From Guillardia theta CCMP2712 (lineage: Eukaryota; Cryptophyceae; Pyrenomonadales; Geminigeraceae), in NCBI RefSeq assembly GCF_000315625.1, contig NW_005434638.1, forward strand, positions 108,107-172,106: a stretch of 64,000 nt of DNA, read 5' to 3'. Below are positions 12,001 through 23,057 of the stretch, one piece after another. The notes under the pieces were generated by a model. The model worked only from the letters and a program-made list of their open reading frames with translations. It made no database searches and was not told the origin of the DNA. A program made the position numbers and the translations under genes. Numbering within the stretch: position 1 is the stretch's first letter; every line of letters begins with the position of its first letter.

Positions 12001-12657
12001 TACATCCCCGTTCCGGACGTACGCATTAATGATGCTAGTGTAGGAATAGTCTGTCGGTTTGAGGCCTTCGTCTTGAATCGTTTGAAAGAATCTGAGTGCT
12101 TTGCTGAGCTGCTTGCGCTGGCCATGCAGCGAAATCTTCTTGTTCAGAAATTGTAGCCTCTTCTTCTCTTCTTTCTTGTTCGCTCGCTGTGATTTTTCTG
12201 GCGGAACCCTGCTTGTTTTCTCCACATTTACAGATTTGGTAGGCTTCTTCTGCTTCTTCTCTTCACCTCCCTGCTTATCTTCCCCGCTGGGATCTTCCTT
12301 TTTCTGCTCCTGGAAAGACCTCAGGAGGTAGAAGCAGCTTCACTTTCAGATTAGAACATCAAGCATCGTAGTTCACACATTGCACGACATAGGTACAGAT
12401 GTCGAAGCTGCAGCATGCAAGCAAGACAACGAGATCATCGCAAACATCCACTTCCCTCCACACGCATTAGCACATTTCGCAGATTAGGGCTGTTGACTCC
12501 ACGGAACCTCTCATGATCTCACCCGAGCTTCTATCATGCTCATGATCTTGCCGATGGACTTGTACACTCTTGCTCTTGCTCTCTTCATGTCCTTGCCCCC
12601 CATCTCCTTCGCCTTCTCCTGTAGTTCCCGCAAGCGCTCTTGCAGCGAATCCTGCAT
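9026..12657 (-). CDS. PPR - tRNA (guanine-N7) methyltransferase-like fusion (PPR-TGM type)
   Basis: Probable organellar RNA-binding fusion. PPR half: exons 12657-12523, 12309-12004, 11957-11901, 11846-11710, 11651-11487, 11251 to about 11140. Repeats include ALRFFQTIQDEGLKPTDYSY, ARMFEEMKSKGIRPN, then VTFTTLMKGYCTVGEMGEA. Methyltransferase half: 10174 upward (MEICSGSGEWIVEQ), 10127-10065 (DWVSLEIR), 10012-9908 (LNNLAVLAGDA), 9860-9569 (INFPEPPLW.GGDGES), 9379-9328, 9170-9026 (ends YFDRLWSNG.HNKRF and a Lys/Arg tail). The GSGEW SAM loop and FPEPP.WSGG motif are those of TrmB/TGM enzymes. Introns are mostly 45-55 nt. The linker (about 10380-11140, with an acidic segment and (GGAGCT)n intron) has uncertain junctions, so two adjacent genes cannot be fully excluded. 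The start Met is tentative. Targeting is unknown. Confidence 0.78.
9185..9262. repeat. CCTCCCT repeats and poly-C in the last PPR-TGM intron
   Basis: Tandem CTCCCTC units followed by a long C run (about 9245-9260) sit inside the 9171-9327 intron of the minus-strand gene. They separate the YFDR codons from the LWSNG codons. Confidence 0.8.
11055..11122. repeat. (CAGCTC)n hexanucleotide array, probably intronic
   Basis: About eleven tandem CAGCTC units, (GGAGCT)n on the gene strand. One consistent model removes the array as an intron between LVKNR and YPSMMKHVIQ of the PPR-TGM gene. If read through, it would encode poly Gly-Ala before a frame break. Confidence 0.75.
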
Positions 12658-13047
12658 CCCGACCCCCGATCCATCATCCCACCCCACCTCTCCCTGTTAC
12701 ACCACCCAACCAGCAAATTGATACTTTATTGCAGGACTACTTGGGGTTCATGGGTACTTTGATTGCCTACCCCTACCCACTCATGTTACGATCATACTCA
12801 TCCCCCTCATTCAAGTATGCCCTCATCCCCTCTACTCTCACATATCACCTTTACCCTCATCCCCTCCTTGCACTGGTGGCACGTGCGGTTTAGTAGAGGA
12901 GGCGTCGAGCAGCAAGGGGAACGTGGGGAAAGCAAAGCTAGGCAAGGAAGGGCTGCGACAAGAACAAGAGTTGAAGCAGGAGGAGGCAAGCGTACAAGTC
13001 TCCTTGCAGGAGCTCGATCATCTCCTTGCTCTCTGCACGCTCCGAAG
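12658..13047. promoter_or_regulatory. Shared upstream region of PPR-TGM (-) and RPL7 (+), C-rich island
   Basis: The head-to-head spacer carries CCCC-rich words on the plus strand: ACCCCCGATCC, CCCACCCCACC, CTACCCCTACCC (12768-12779) and repeated CATCCCC to about 12865. It is C-rich on the sense strand of RPL7. The promoter role is inferred from position and from recurrence upstream of other genes in this window. Confidence 0.5.
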
Positions 13048-14122
13048 ATGGTGAAGGAGAAACCATTCCCAACTCATGTCAGGGGTCACCCGGTGGTTCC
13101 TGAGAATGTCTTGCGCAAGAGGAAGACCTTGTCAGAGCTCAAGGAGAAACATGAAGAGCAGCTTGCTGCTCAACGAGCGAAGAGGACAACTGGTCCCACC
13201 GGTGTCATGTAAGAGAACAGCACCCTTATGTAACTGCCAACTGACATGGTGGGTAAGGTTCAAAAAAGCATCATATTTCATAAAAGAATATCGTCAGAAG
13301 CAGAAAAACATGCGGAGAATGAACAAACAGAAAAGAATAGAAGCCCCAGAAGGAGAAGACTCGAAGCTGGTGAGTTGCATGAGCTGTTTACCGCTGTCTT
13401 GCCATGGCTCACGTCCAAGTGGTAGCTACTCGTGATGAGGCACAAGGGCTCAAAGGGGTTGGACGATGAGACTAAGAAAATCTTGAACTTTCTTCACCTC
13501 CGAGAGGTAGAGCTCTCAGAGCCTCTCTCCTTCGCCTTCCGTCCTGACACGCTCGCCAGGTCAACTGCGCGAGTCTGATCCAGGCGAACTCCAAGAACCT
13601 CAAGATGATAAACCTCGTTGCTCCCTACATCAAGTACGGGGTGCCGACGTTGCAGACCCTGCGCGATCTCATCCAGAAGAGAGGATACACCAAGATCGAG
13701 GACAAGAAGATACCATTAACAGACAACCAGGTGCCCAACTCTTTGCCCGCTCCTTCCGCTCCCTCCTACCCGTTTACTGCCAGCGTGTTGATTTCTTTCC
13801 TCTTGACTTGGCCCTCAACGCTTGTGATGGCAAGAGACGTGATTTTTCTTGTGCTGCTGCCAGGTGATTGAGGACATGCTCGGAAACAAGGGGATCGTCT
13901 GTTTGGAGGATCTCATCAACGAGATCCACAACGTTGGGCCGAACTTCCTGGCTGCCGTCAAGATGCTGCAACCGTGAGAAAGATGGCGCGAGGAGGAAGG
14001 AGCGGGCGCTGACATGCATGGCGTGCAGGTTCAAGTTGAAGGCTCCTCGGACTGATGTGAAGACCAACTTCCGCGAGAGAAAGATGGAGGACATCAACGA
14101 CACCATCGCGAGGATGAACTGA
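13048..14122 (+). CDS. RPL7: 60S ribosomal protein L7 (uL30)
   Basis: Cytosolic large-subunit protein. Six exons: 13048-13208, 13258-13369, 13426-13506, 13560-13730, 13864-13973, 14029-14122; introns are 49-133 nt and phases close, about 242 aa. Family landmarks: N-terminal VPENVLRKRK..SELK, the AxxYxKEYR block (ASYFIKEYRQ), core LVMRHKGSKGLDDETKKIL (human: VIRIRGINGVSPKVRKVL), APYIKYGVPTLQTL, RGYTKIEDKKIPLTDN, and the C-terminal IARMN. No leader, so this is the cytosolic protein. Each exon was checked against the family in order, which also calibrates the short-intron rules used elsewhere here. Confidence 0.96.
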
Positions 14123-14681
14123 GCTGGCAGTCCCCTGGACCGGCAGCTCAAGTTGTGCAGTGCTCTTGATCCTTGTAGAAGCTCGGCGTCGGCTGAGAGC
14201 TGTTATTTTATTTTCCATTCACCATTAAAGTCGATCGAGCACACTCCCATGCTCCTGCCCCGCTCGTTTGAATTCCTCGCTCCTGAATATTCTTTGCAAA
14301 GTTTCACTCAGCAAGGTTTCTCATCCCTACTCTAGCAATCTCACTTCTCTACCTCCTCCATCACACACCTTGTGATAGTTCTTGTTCCCTACCCCTGTCC
14401 CTTCCCCCTGTCCCCCTTCACCTCCCCGCCCCCTGCCTTGGCCTGCAAAAACCAAAAATCTTTTTTCTCGATACCTCCCACTCGACTTGCCCTCCCCGCC
14501 CCCCCCCTTCCCCTGATCAACCCCCCCCCGCCCTCCTCCCCCGGTAACGCCCATCTCGTCTCGTTCTCTCCCAACTCCCTGGTCCTCTCCTTCATCTCCA
14601 CAACTGCTTCTTGTCTTCCCCCCTGTCCTCTCATCTCCTCTCCTGCAGTTAGCTCCTGTCGGCCTCGAAGCCGCATTCACC
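14123..14681 (+). promoter_or_regulatory. Pyrimidine/C-rich region upstream of the methyltransferase gene
   Basis: No gene. From about 14385 to 14640 the plus strand is almost wholly pyrimidine, with CCCTACCCCTGTCC at 14388-14400 followed by CCCTTCCCCC and CCCCCCCGCCC runs. It has the same word and orientation as islands ahead of RPL7, HPF and others. The left part holds only the RPL7 3' flank. Confidence 0.45.
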
Positions 14682-15284
14682 ATGGGAAGAACTTCCGTAG
14701 CCTCCCTCAAGCAGCGCATGAACAAAGAGCAGTGCCCCGTCATCGTAACGTGGAATGTAGTGGAGTATCGGAAGGCAGCACAGAAGCACGTGGAGCAGAC
14801 AGACGTGGTGAGTGGACGGGAGCATGCGTTCAGCGTTATGTTGGGATGAGCTTGCCTGCAGGTGCTGGAAGTTGGATGCTGCGGCGGAACGACTACATCC
14901 ATCATAGGAAAGCAGTGCGACTTCACCATGGGCATCGACCAGACGCAGGCAGAGATCGACATCGCACGCAAGAGGTTCGGTCAGCCGGGACACGTGGAGT
15001 TCGAGGTTATGGATGCGTTCGACATGCCAGCAGTCCTTCGCATGCAGGAGAAGGTGGGGAGGAAGTTTAACAAAGTCTTCATAGACATCAACGGAAGCAG
15101 AGACATCGGCCCTGTCTGCGATTGTCTGGACAAGTACCAGAAAGTCCTGCGACCCGAGTTGATAGTTCTCAAGAGCATCAAGCTGAAGAACTTGTTGTAT
15201 CAGTGCGTACCATGGGATGAGGAGCATTCTGAACAGACAGAGGAGGCTGCAGAAGAAACGAAACCCAGCGAGGGGGCAGATTGA
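14682..15284 (+). CDS. Class I SAM-dependent methyltransferase, small
   Basis: Two exons, 14682-14807 and 14862-15284 (intron gtgagt...ctgcag, 54 nt), about 182 aa. SAM motif I is VLEVGCCGGTTTSI, with acidic motif II MGIDQTQAEIDIARKRFG and then FEVMDAFDMP, KVFIDINGSRD and VLRPELIVLKS (motifs III-V). No substrate-recognition domain is recognisable and the protein is minimal in length. The C-terminus is an acidic Glu/Pro tail. The N-terminal 40 residues are basic and lack a clear signal peptide. Substrate unknown; I do not recognise a named family. Confidence 0.85.
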
Positions 15285-16430
15285 CTTGATGCAAGACAGA
15301 GCAGCTTGACGGCAGGAGCTCATGGCAAGAGATGAAACGTCGGATTGTTGTTTGAGACCGATCCGACACGTGTACCAAAGGCGTCCCTTTCCACTTTGGC
15401 TTCTTCTTACATTGGTCTTGTGGGTCATGGACTAGTAGGGTGAGCGAGTAACGGAGGCAACTCGATTATGATGTCGATGCCGGGGAGATGTGCTTCGAGT
15501 CAAAAGACTTCTTGCAGTTCTCTCCAGGAAGCTCCGAAAGAGGTCAACAGCCCTCTTTTGCAAGGTTGTGACTTGTGTGTTGCAATGTGAAATATCGAAC
15601 AGTAGAAGCATGATTCTGATGCTTTAATCCATTGTAAAAACAGTTCGCAAAACACTCGAGATAGATTCCGCTACCTCTCGATCACTGATCGAGAACTCAA
15701 CCACACTTGGTCCGCTAATACTCGTTGTGATTGCATCTTGTACAAACAACCATTTCTAATGTCCTCTCCATATTTCATCTGACCCTCGGCGTCTCCGCAA
15801 AAACTTTGGAAAAGTTCCTCTGTTCTCAGGACAGATATATGAAGCTTAATATCGCTGGACAGATCTAGGTACTATTGCATGTGGGACTGTAAGGCCAGAT
15901 TTTTTTCCTATCTCAGCACCTACATTTAGATGAGTTTACTTGACTTGTTGGACTATGGCATGATCCTTACTGCATTGCCTCTCGAAGTCACCGAACACGT
16001 TGTGAAACTCTCAAACGAAATTTTACGAAACTGCTTTAAAGGACCTCTCTCGGACTTGAAGCAATTGCTATAGGGAACACGAAGAATTCCTGGACCTCTG
16101 GTCCTGACTATCCTTAAAATACTGCATAAAATACTCTACTAGCAGAGGCTTTCCGATTCTATGGATTCACTTGCCGAGACTAAATCCCTGGTATCCTCTA
16201 CCTGTGTTTTAATACCTTTCCATCCCTCACAGTCATTCATTTCGTTAAATCACTTCCATCAGGATGCCACCCGTCTTGTCTCTGGTCGCTCTCGGCCATT
16301 CCTAACGTAGTCGCATTCGCCTGTCTATCACGCTGACCATCACGCGGCGCAGCGGCTCTAGGCGACACCCTTGCATTGTGAATACCCCGAGGCGGGCTCC
16401 GCAATTGCTCGTATGGGGCTCCGCATGGGT
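15285..16430. other. Geneless stretch, near-neutral composition
   Basis: About 1.1 kb with no ORF of note on either strand, no tRNA signature and no obvious repeat. It is less GC-rich than the flanking genes and lies left of a G-rich island (16440-16740). By the polarity rule seen elsewhere, that island would sit upstream of a minus-strand transcript from here. A noncoding or intron-rich transcript is possible but unsupported. Confidence 0.4.
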
Positions 16431-16439
16431 CCCGGGTCT

Positions 16440-17085
16440 TAGGAGATGGCCAGAGGGGGAGCTCGGGGTAGGGTGGTATTATAAATCAGTTATAAATTAC
16501 TTGAGGGTGGGGTGATATCCTTTCTTCGGAGGGGTACTAATAGGATTTTAGGGGGTCCTCGCCCTTGTTGCACTGGGGTAGGGGGTGAGTGAAGTGTGCA
16601 AGCGTGCAGGGAATGGTCGCAATTGCAGGTAGGGGTGGGCTAAAATAGTAGGGTAGTCCATGGAAAATGAGGAGGTAGGGGTACATGAGTTTGGGAAATA
16701 TCGTAGGGGTAGGGGCAAGAAGAGGGGGCGAAGACACAAGGTGAAGGGATAACAGTTAAGATGGTTAATTTCTTAATTGAGATACTAGGTAAAAAGACGA
16801 TAGCTTCCTACCTCTCATTGAAAACACACCTCAACGACATCTACTGGTAACCCTACGGCCAAAGAGTACCAGGCAGCACCCACTCACTACCCTGACCCTG
16901 TCTATCTACAACAATAGATGATGATACCCCTCATTTTCCCCATTTCTCACTATCATGAAGTCTTGATTCTTCTACCCCCACCCCCTATGCAAATACCCCC
17001 ACCCACTGTTGGCTATCTTCACACCCCACCCTCCAATCTTCACCAATCTCTCTTTAGCCTCACCCCTGCACCCCCTGCTCACGGC
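16440..17085. promoter_or_regulatory. Strand-switching GGGGTAGGGG / CCCCACCC island
   Basis: On the plus strand 16440-16740 is G-rich with repeated GGGGTAGGG words (16465, 16567, 16703-16715). From about 16840 to 17075 it is C-rich (TACCCCCACCCCC, TACCCCCACCCAC, CACCCCACCC). The C-rich half abuts the ATG at 17099. Regulatory function is inferred from repeated placement near gene starts. Confidence 0.45.
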
Positions 17086-17098
17086 CTCCTCGTTCGGC

Positions 17099-17770
17099 AT
17101 GCGCTCCCTCCCCGTTCTGTTTCTCGCGGTCACCGCGGCCTCCGCCTTCGTCCCCCCCCTCAAGAACCCCTTCCCCGCCCTCTTCGGCATCTCTCCTTGC
17201 AACCTCCCATGCATCGCTTCGTCTAGACCGGTATTCCACTCTTGCACGGCCTATCGTGCTTATGCTTGATTTCGCACGTGTACTGCTCGCCAGGATAATT
17301 TGTTCCTGAGGCTATGTTTGTGTGATGTTGTGAATGCTTGCTTGTCTTGCATGCTCTTAGTAAACTTGCTTTGCTTGATTGCTGACTTCCAAGCCTTGTA
17401 GGTTGCTCGCTTTGCAGGATTGTCGATGCAAGAATTGGATCCCAACAAGTGCTTCGTGAGCGGACTTCCCTGGGCATTGACGTCGGAGGATCTTCGTGAC
17501 GTACGATATTTCTTGTTTGCTTATCCTTCAGCTAATTTGTCCTTTCAGCTCTTCGCCGAGTTCGGGGCCATCCAGGATGCGAATGTTGTTTATGATCGCG
17601 AGACTGGACGCAGCAGGGGATTTGGCTTTGTGACCTTCGCTGAATCAGCTGACTGCGAAGCCGCCATCACCGCCATGGATAAGGCTAACATTGGAGGAAG
17701 AACTGTCTTGGTCAAGCAAGCCAACGTGCGCGAAGCTCGTCCCGACAGGAACAGGATGCGATCAGATTAA
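17099..17770 (+). CDS. Plastid-targeted RRM RNA-binding protein (cpRNP/GRP-like)
   Basis: Single RNA-recognition motif. The RRM exons are about 17412-17500 and 17549-17770: RNP2 KCFVSGLPW, RNP1 RGFGFVTF, and a short basic tail ending RMRSD. Upstream, an ATG at 17099 opens a textbook bipartite leader: RSLPVLFLAVTAASA|FVPPLKNPF, a signal peptide with Phe at +1 of the transit peptide. The leader is joined to the RRM by at least one intron. The donor is uncertain: GTATTC at 17231 has the wrong phase, and GTGCTT near 17257 fits phase. If translation instead starts at the Met inside the RRM exon (17426), the protein would be cytosolic. Plastid import is therefore probable, not certain. Confidence 0.8.
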
Positions 17771-17944
17771 GTCGTTGGTGTGTCTCGTATAGTTTTCCTT
17801 TGTCGAGAGTTTGAGTTGCATGTAGCATAGTGTTTTGCATTTTTTCAATGTTGAATTGCTCGTTTCATGATGGCAAACTCAGCCAGATTTAAAGCATTCC
17901 CAAGTTGTGTGAGAAGTAAACTTGCTCTTTGAGTAACTCCTCTC

Positions 17945-20853
17945 TTACTTCCAGATCCAACAGTCTGTTAACTTCACTTCGCACAAACAGAACTTTCCGA
18001 TCGCCAATGCTGGAATAAGACGATCATTCTTTGGACAATTCAGCTGTAGAATCAATTAGACGAAGATTTGAGAGAACGAGCACAAGGCAGATGTAGAGGG
18101 AAAGGGAGGGGTGACATGAGAGAAGAAAGCAAGAGAAAGCGAAGAAGAGGAGGGAAGGAGGGAGGGAGGGGGGAGAGGAGCTGGAGGAGGATGAGGTTAC
18201 CTTCTGTACAAGTCGATCATGTATTGTGAACATCAATCTCCCATTCACTCTGTCATACCACACCTTGTTCGGGCTGGTTAGCTTCAAACTTTGTTTTCCC
18301 TCGCAATCAACACCTGAACTCGCACGCCAAGTTCCACCCTCAGTGAATTTCTGCTCAAGTCCAGCATCCAGCTGACTTGTATACCCGCAGTGACTGAGCC
18401 TCTTGTCCCTTGCTGCTCCTCCACCGCTGCTTCCTCCTCCACTTCGTCGCTGCGCGTCACCGCGTCTCCTGCGCTCGCTCCATAGCTACTCATCCACTCC
18501 TGTACTTGACCTGCTTGTACGGCTCCCACGTGCACCTGAAGGTTGTCCTCGACCTGCAGCAGGTGAAACTCCCAGCCGTACGCGCTGATACCATCGATGT
18601 GGACGCTGGAGATGTAGACGAAATCTTCACTGGCGCTGAAGGTGAAGGACTCCGTGTAGTGTCTCTTGCACACCATGGCCCCTACCTCCTTGATGTACAG
18701 CTCTGTGCTCGTTCTCTCCTGGGAGAAGCATATGGGGGGGCCGAACAAGACCCGGAAGGAGCTCTCCAGCTGGACCATCAGGGGCTTCTGCACGTAGAAG
18801 GACTCGTACGCTGCTATCCCGATCTCGCAGTCCGCCGTCCCTGTCCCTAGCCGCTCGATGAAGAGACTCCGAAGCTCCTTGCAAGAGAGTTTGAAAGTCT
18901 CATCGAGGTATACCCCTCCCCTGCCCCTCTTGAGGTTGGCTACGAGGCGTTGTTGGAAGATTGACCCCGAGTTGGTTATCCAGTGGTTCCTTCCCCTCGT
19001 TATGCTCGTGACCAATGTGACCTCGGGAGCTACCGACAGTGAATCTTCATGATACTCCTGCTTGCAAGCGGAAGAGGAGAGAAACACCCTATCCTGCCCT
19101 GCCGTGTGCTCCGGACTGCTCAGGTTGAGCATGATGATCTTGGGTCTGTCCGGTATCGCCCGACAGAGCAGCTCTATTATCTCCTTGATGTACACAAACT
19201 GCTGGAAATCTTCGACAACGGAGCGACGAGGGTCGGGCGAGCACCAGAAGCCTCCGGGAGACCCGAGGGACTGAACGTAGAGGAGGAAGCAGTCCGAGTC
19301 GTCGAGGTTGCCGTCGGGTCGCAGCGCCGTCGAGAGCTCCTGCAGCAGCGACATGCTGCTTGCTCGAGTCAAGTTTGACTTGAGGTCAACCTTGGGGAAG
19401 CCGAGCTGGGGAAGGGATCTGACGAGGACGTCGCAGTCAGCCCGAGCATTCTTGGCGTTGTCCGGGTTGGAAGCCTGGATGACTTGTTCGTAGAGGAGGA
19501 GGAGCGCAAACCCGTTGGTCACTCTCCTGCATGCTCTCTCCTGCCGCTGCTCCTTCTGCTCCAGCAGCTCACTGGCGCTGGTCAGATCCTCGTCCCTCGT
19601 GTGAGTGACTCTGATCTCGGCGAGGCTGGGCCAAGGGGAGGAGCCTGTCCTGTCATCGTGCAGGCGCTGCAGAAGATCCTCTACAGGATCTTTGTCGGGG
19701 AGAGGGTATTGAGTTCCATCGTCTGTTTCCGACATCATCTCCTCAAGAGCATCTGCCGTCGTCATAAAACCATCGCCAATGCTCCTGGAAGTGTTCCTTC
19801 CTGTAGTGAGAAGTTCTCCGTTCCTTCCTGTAGTGAGAAGTTCTCGTGCGTCCACCTCAGACATACCCGACGGCGGCTGCTCGGGAGGTACGGCATGTGC
19901 GACTGCGCTGTCGTGTCGTTGGCCTTCACTCGCCGTCTGCTGCTCGGCGTGCTCCTCTCTTCTCATTCTCTTCTCCAGCATGTCTTGTATCAGCTCGTCC
20001 AGCTGGCTGATCTGCTACGTGATCCTCGTCACGGACTGACATGACAAAAGTCTTCAGAACCTGAGCCGGTGAAAATTTGTCATCGTCCGAAAGGTCATCA
20101 ACCAACCAACTGAAGCGAGCATGTCACAACAGGAAGCTCAACAGTCAGCGGGAAGTAACGTTCTCAGCTCTTACATGTCATGCTGGTGTGAGGGTGTGTC
20201 GGTGAGGGTCTTAGATGCCCCTCCTCTACTTCATTGTCATTGTAAGATCCTCGAACAATCGCTTCTGCCTCACATTCCCAGCTGCTCGATGTTAAGGCCT
20301 GCTTCCATGGCAGCCAGCAGCCCCTGAGGGAACAGTCAACAACGACCGCAGCTGCATGCTCGGGACCTCCGTCTCCTCGGTGACGTCGGAGGACACGCTT
20401 CGTAGGGTTTGCTGCAGTAGGGTGAGAACAGGGAGGGGAGGGGAGAGAGGGGAGTGGGGAGGACCATGGCGTCTTGTTCGTGCTTGAAACCAAGAGACTC
20501 TGCAGACTCCCAGAGGTGTTGTGCAAGAGAATAATGTCCGTTGAGAAAGAGCTTGTCAAAGATGTTCTTTCCCTCCTTGTCCTGCCTCAACCATCATCAA
20601 GGAAACCAAACAAGTGCAAGTACAAGCCAGCAGTGATCACCTTGCTGTTGACATCAGCTCCGTGGTTGAGGAGTGCGAGCACAACTTCCTTGTTTCCTCG
20701 CATGGCGGCGATGAGCAGCAAGGAGTTTCCGTCGTCATCTTTGCTCTCAAGGTCCGCCTTGGCGCTGAGGAGCAGGTCGAAAACGTCGCACCTCCTCTCC
20801 ATGACAGCGAGAGCAAGCAGAGAGTTCACACCGCTCTGATCCTTGGAGGACAT
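17945..20853 (-). CDS. Ankyrin-repeat protein fused to a caspase-like (C14) domain lacking catalytic residues
   Basis: Eight exons on minus: 20853-20641, 20581-20465, 20411-20367, 20323-20274, 20109-20061, 20011-18385, 18313-18201, 18043-17945; all GT/AG with closing phases, about 770 aa. The N-terminus has ankyrin repeats (DDDGNSLLLIAAMRGNKEVV, LLNHGADVNSKDKEGKN.F). The middle resembles caspase p20/p10. DCFLLYVQSLGS aligns with the 'FVCVLLSHGE' strand, but the catalytic His is replaced by Leu. PKIIMLNLSSPE aligns with 'PKLFIIQACRG', with Ser at the Cys position. The p10-like HWITNSGSIFQQRLVANL matches 'W.N...GS.FIQ.LC..L'. I therefore infer a pseudo-protease, perhaps a scaffold. The C-terminal about 200 aa (VHIDGISAYGWEFHLLQVED...) are unrecognised. 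More 5' exons are possible. Confidence 0.8.
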
Positions 20854-20936
20854 GCTGATCCTTCTCCTTCCTTCACTTGCTCCTCCCCTCCACCTTACCT
20901 GCTCCTCCTCCTCTCTCCCTTGTTTCCTCTACTTCC

Positions 20937-20968
<32 letters not shown>

Positions 20969-21348
20969 CTCCTCTTCCCCTTACAATCCCCCCCGCCCCC
21001 CACCTTCGCCTCCTTCCCTTGCTGTTGCAATGCTCCGCCTCCCGCAAACCTGGTAGGAACGGACGGGGATGGGAAATACCCTGGACGACCAGCAGGACTA
21101 GCAAGAATGGAGGGCAGGGGGGGAGAGGGAGCGGGGGGGGGGGGGGGGGGCAGAGGGAAATTGGGAGATCAGAAAGGAGGAAGAGGAAGGGAAGAGGAGG
21201 AAGAGGAAGTGAGGGAGGAGGGCAGAGTTGAAGATGAGCAAGAGCCTGACGTCGATGGTGTGGACAAGAAAGGGAACAAAGAGACCCCTGTGTTCATTAA
21301 AGCTGTAAAGTTTCATTCATTGCTTCTCTACCATCATGTGCTTTGATA
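20854..21348. other. Low-complexity spacer
   Basis: A CTCCTCC pyrimidine tract (about 20900-20990) followed by a GGGAGGG/GGAAGAGG purine tract with a long G run (about 21115-21215). No exon found. It separates the ankyrin/pseudocaspase gene start from the 3' end of the next minus-strand gene. Confidence 0.6.
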
Positions 21349-23020
21349 TTATCTCGCCATACGGGCCATAAGTCGCCTCCTGCTCCTTCTCCCCCCCCTC
21401 CCCCTGCCGTCACAAGCATGAGGAGGAAGCAGCACAAACCAACGCAGAACCTCTTGCGGTCGATGCAGAGACTTGGAGAGTTTGGAGATGATATTGTTGA
21501 ACTTGATGACCTTCTGCTTCCTATCTTAGACCCCTCCCTCTCCCCCTCCCCCTCCCCCTCCCTCTCCCCCTCCCTCTCCCCCTCCTCCTCCCCGTCCTTC
21601 TCCTCTTGCTCTCCCACTTGCTGAATCTCCTCTTCGTCTTGCCCCTCCTGCTTCTGCCAATCTTGCTGCTCCTGCTCCTGCTCCTGGCCCTCCCCCTGCT
21701 CCCTCCTGCCCCTTCCCATGTAGCTACTCTGCCGTGCCTCAACCCTCTTGCTCTCCCTCCCTCTGCTCCGCACTGCCATTGCTCACCTGCCATGCTGGGC
21801 TGTGGATGGGAAAACGAGAGACCTTGGGCCCCACGAAATGATCGTACACGTTGGTGGCGAGGATGATCCGCCGCCTGTAGGAGAGAGGTGATTTAGGAGG
21901 GAGCATACATTGAAGGGCAAGAGGAAGGAGGCGGATAGCCAGAGAAGGAAGAGCACGAGGAGGAGGAGGTGGTGGTGGTGGTGGCAGAGGAGGAGGACGA
22001 GGAGCACTATCAGAATGAAGGGAGGAGGAGGAGAGGAGGAGGATGAGGATGACGATGAGGATAAGGAGGATGAGGATGACGATGACGATGACGATGAGGG
22101 GCAGCAGCAGCAGGAGAAGCAGGAGGACAGACTTGCTCGGCGGTTGGATTTTCTTCACCCTTGAGCTGACATTTGCCATTCACTTTGGATCCGGGTCAAT
22201 GGAGTTGTACCTGCAGTGGGGAAGAGACCCGTCGATGATGATGCTCCTGTTGAACTTGTACTCCACCCTCTGCCAGTTCTTCGCCTCCTCTTCCTCCGTG
22301 TACTCATCCTCTACTGCGTTCGCTCCTCCCACATGTGCCCCCTGCAGCACTCATGACAAGACAAGCTCAACCTTCTCTCCATCCTTCCCCCCCTGCCCCC
22401 CGACTTCCTGCACCTTCCCCTCTCCCTGTTGACCCCCATCCTCTCATTCCCGCCCTCTCTCCCTTCCCTCCCTCCCTTCCCTCCCCCTCCTCACCTTGTA
22501 TCCGGTCCGCACATAGTGCGACAGTCCATCTCGGTTCGCCAGGAACTCTCCTCCCTAGAGCACTTGTTATCCCCCCGCAGGAACATGGTGCTTCCCCACC
22601 TCACAGTCTGCGCGCCCCAGGTGAATGGTCGCTGAATACATGGGGAAAAAGATGACGTTGTGCTGTCAAGAGTCGTGAGAGGCGATGGCCTCCTCCCGTC
22701 TCGTCGCCCTCCTTCTCCTTCTGCTCCTGCTCGTTTTGCTTCTTCTCCTCCTTCTCCTTCTCCTTCTCCTTCTCCTTCTCCTGCTCTTCATGCTCACCTG
22801 ATAGCGTTGAAACTCCGCGAAGTCGATATGGTAGTCACACCTGCCAGCAAGTCACCGGTGACTTTTCGCGCCATTTCAGCCTTGCCGGTTTCCTTCCCCT
22901 CCTGTCAGGCACCAGACCTGGACACAAGATGAGAATTTCAGGCAATGAGAAGAATGAGTAGTGTAAGGAAAGGAAAAGGGAAGAGGAGGGAAAGTGAGGG
23001 GGTTTGAAGGGGCAAGGAAC

Positions 23021-23057
<37 letters not shown>

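Noticed and set aside
11483-12225. PPR gene ending on its own at about 11.5 kb
   Set aside because: The exon at 11487 ends in a good donor in phase with the next exon at 11251, and downstream exons lead into the methyltransferase domain. A split remains possible and is noted in the entry.
16440-17085. Interstitial telomere repeats
   Set aside because: The GGGGTAGGG words are spaced irregularly by unique sequence and do not form TTTAGGG or TTAGGG tandem arrays. Orientation follows gene direction instead.
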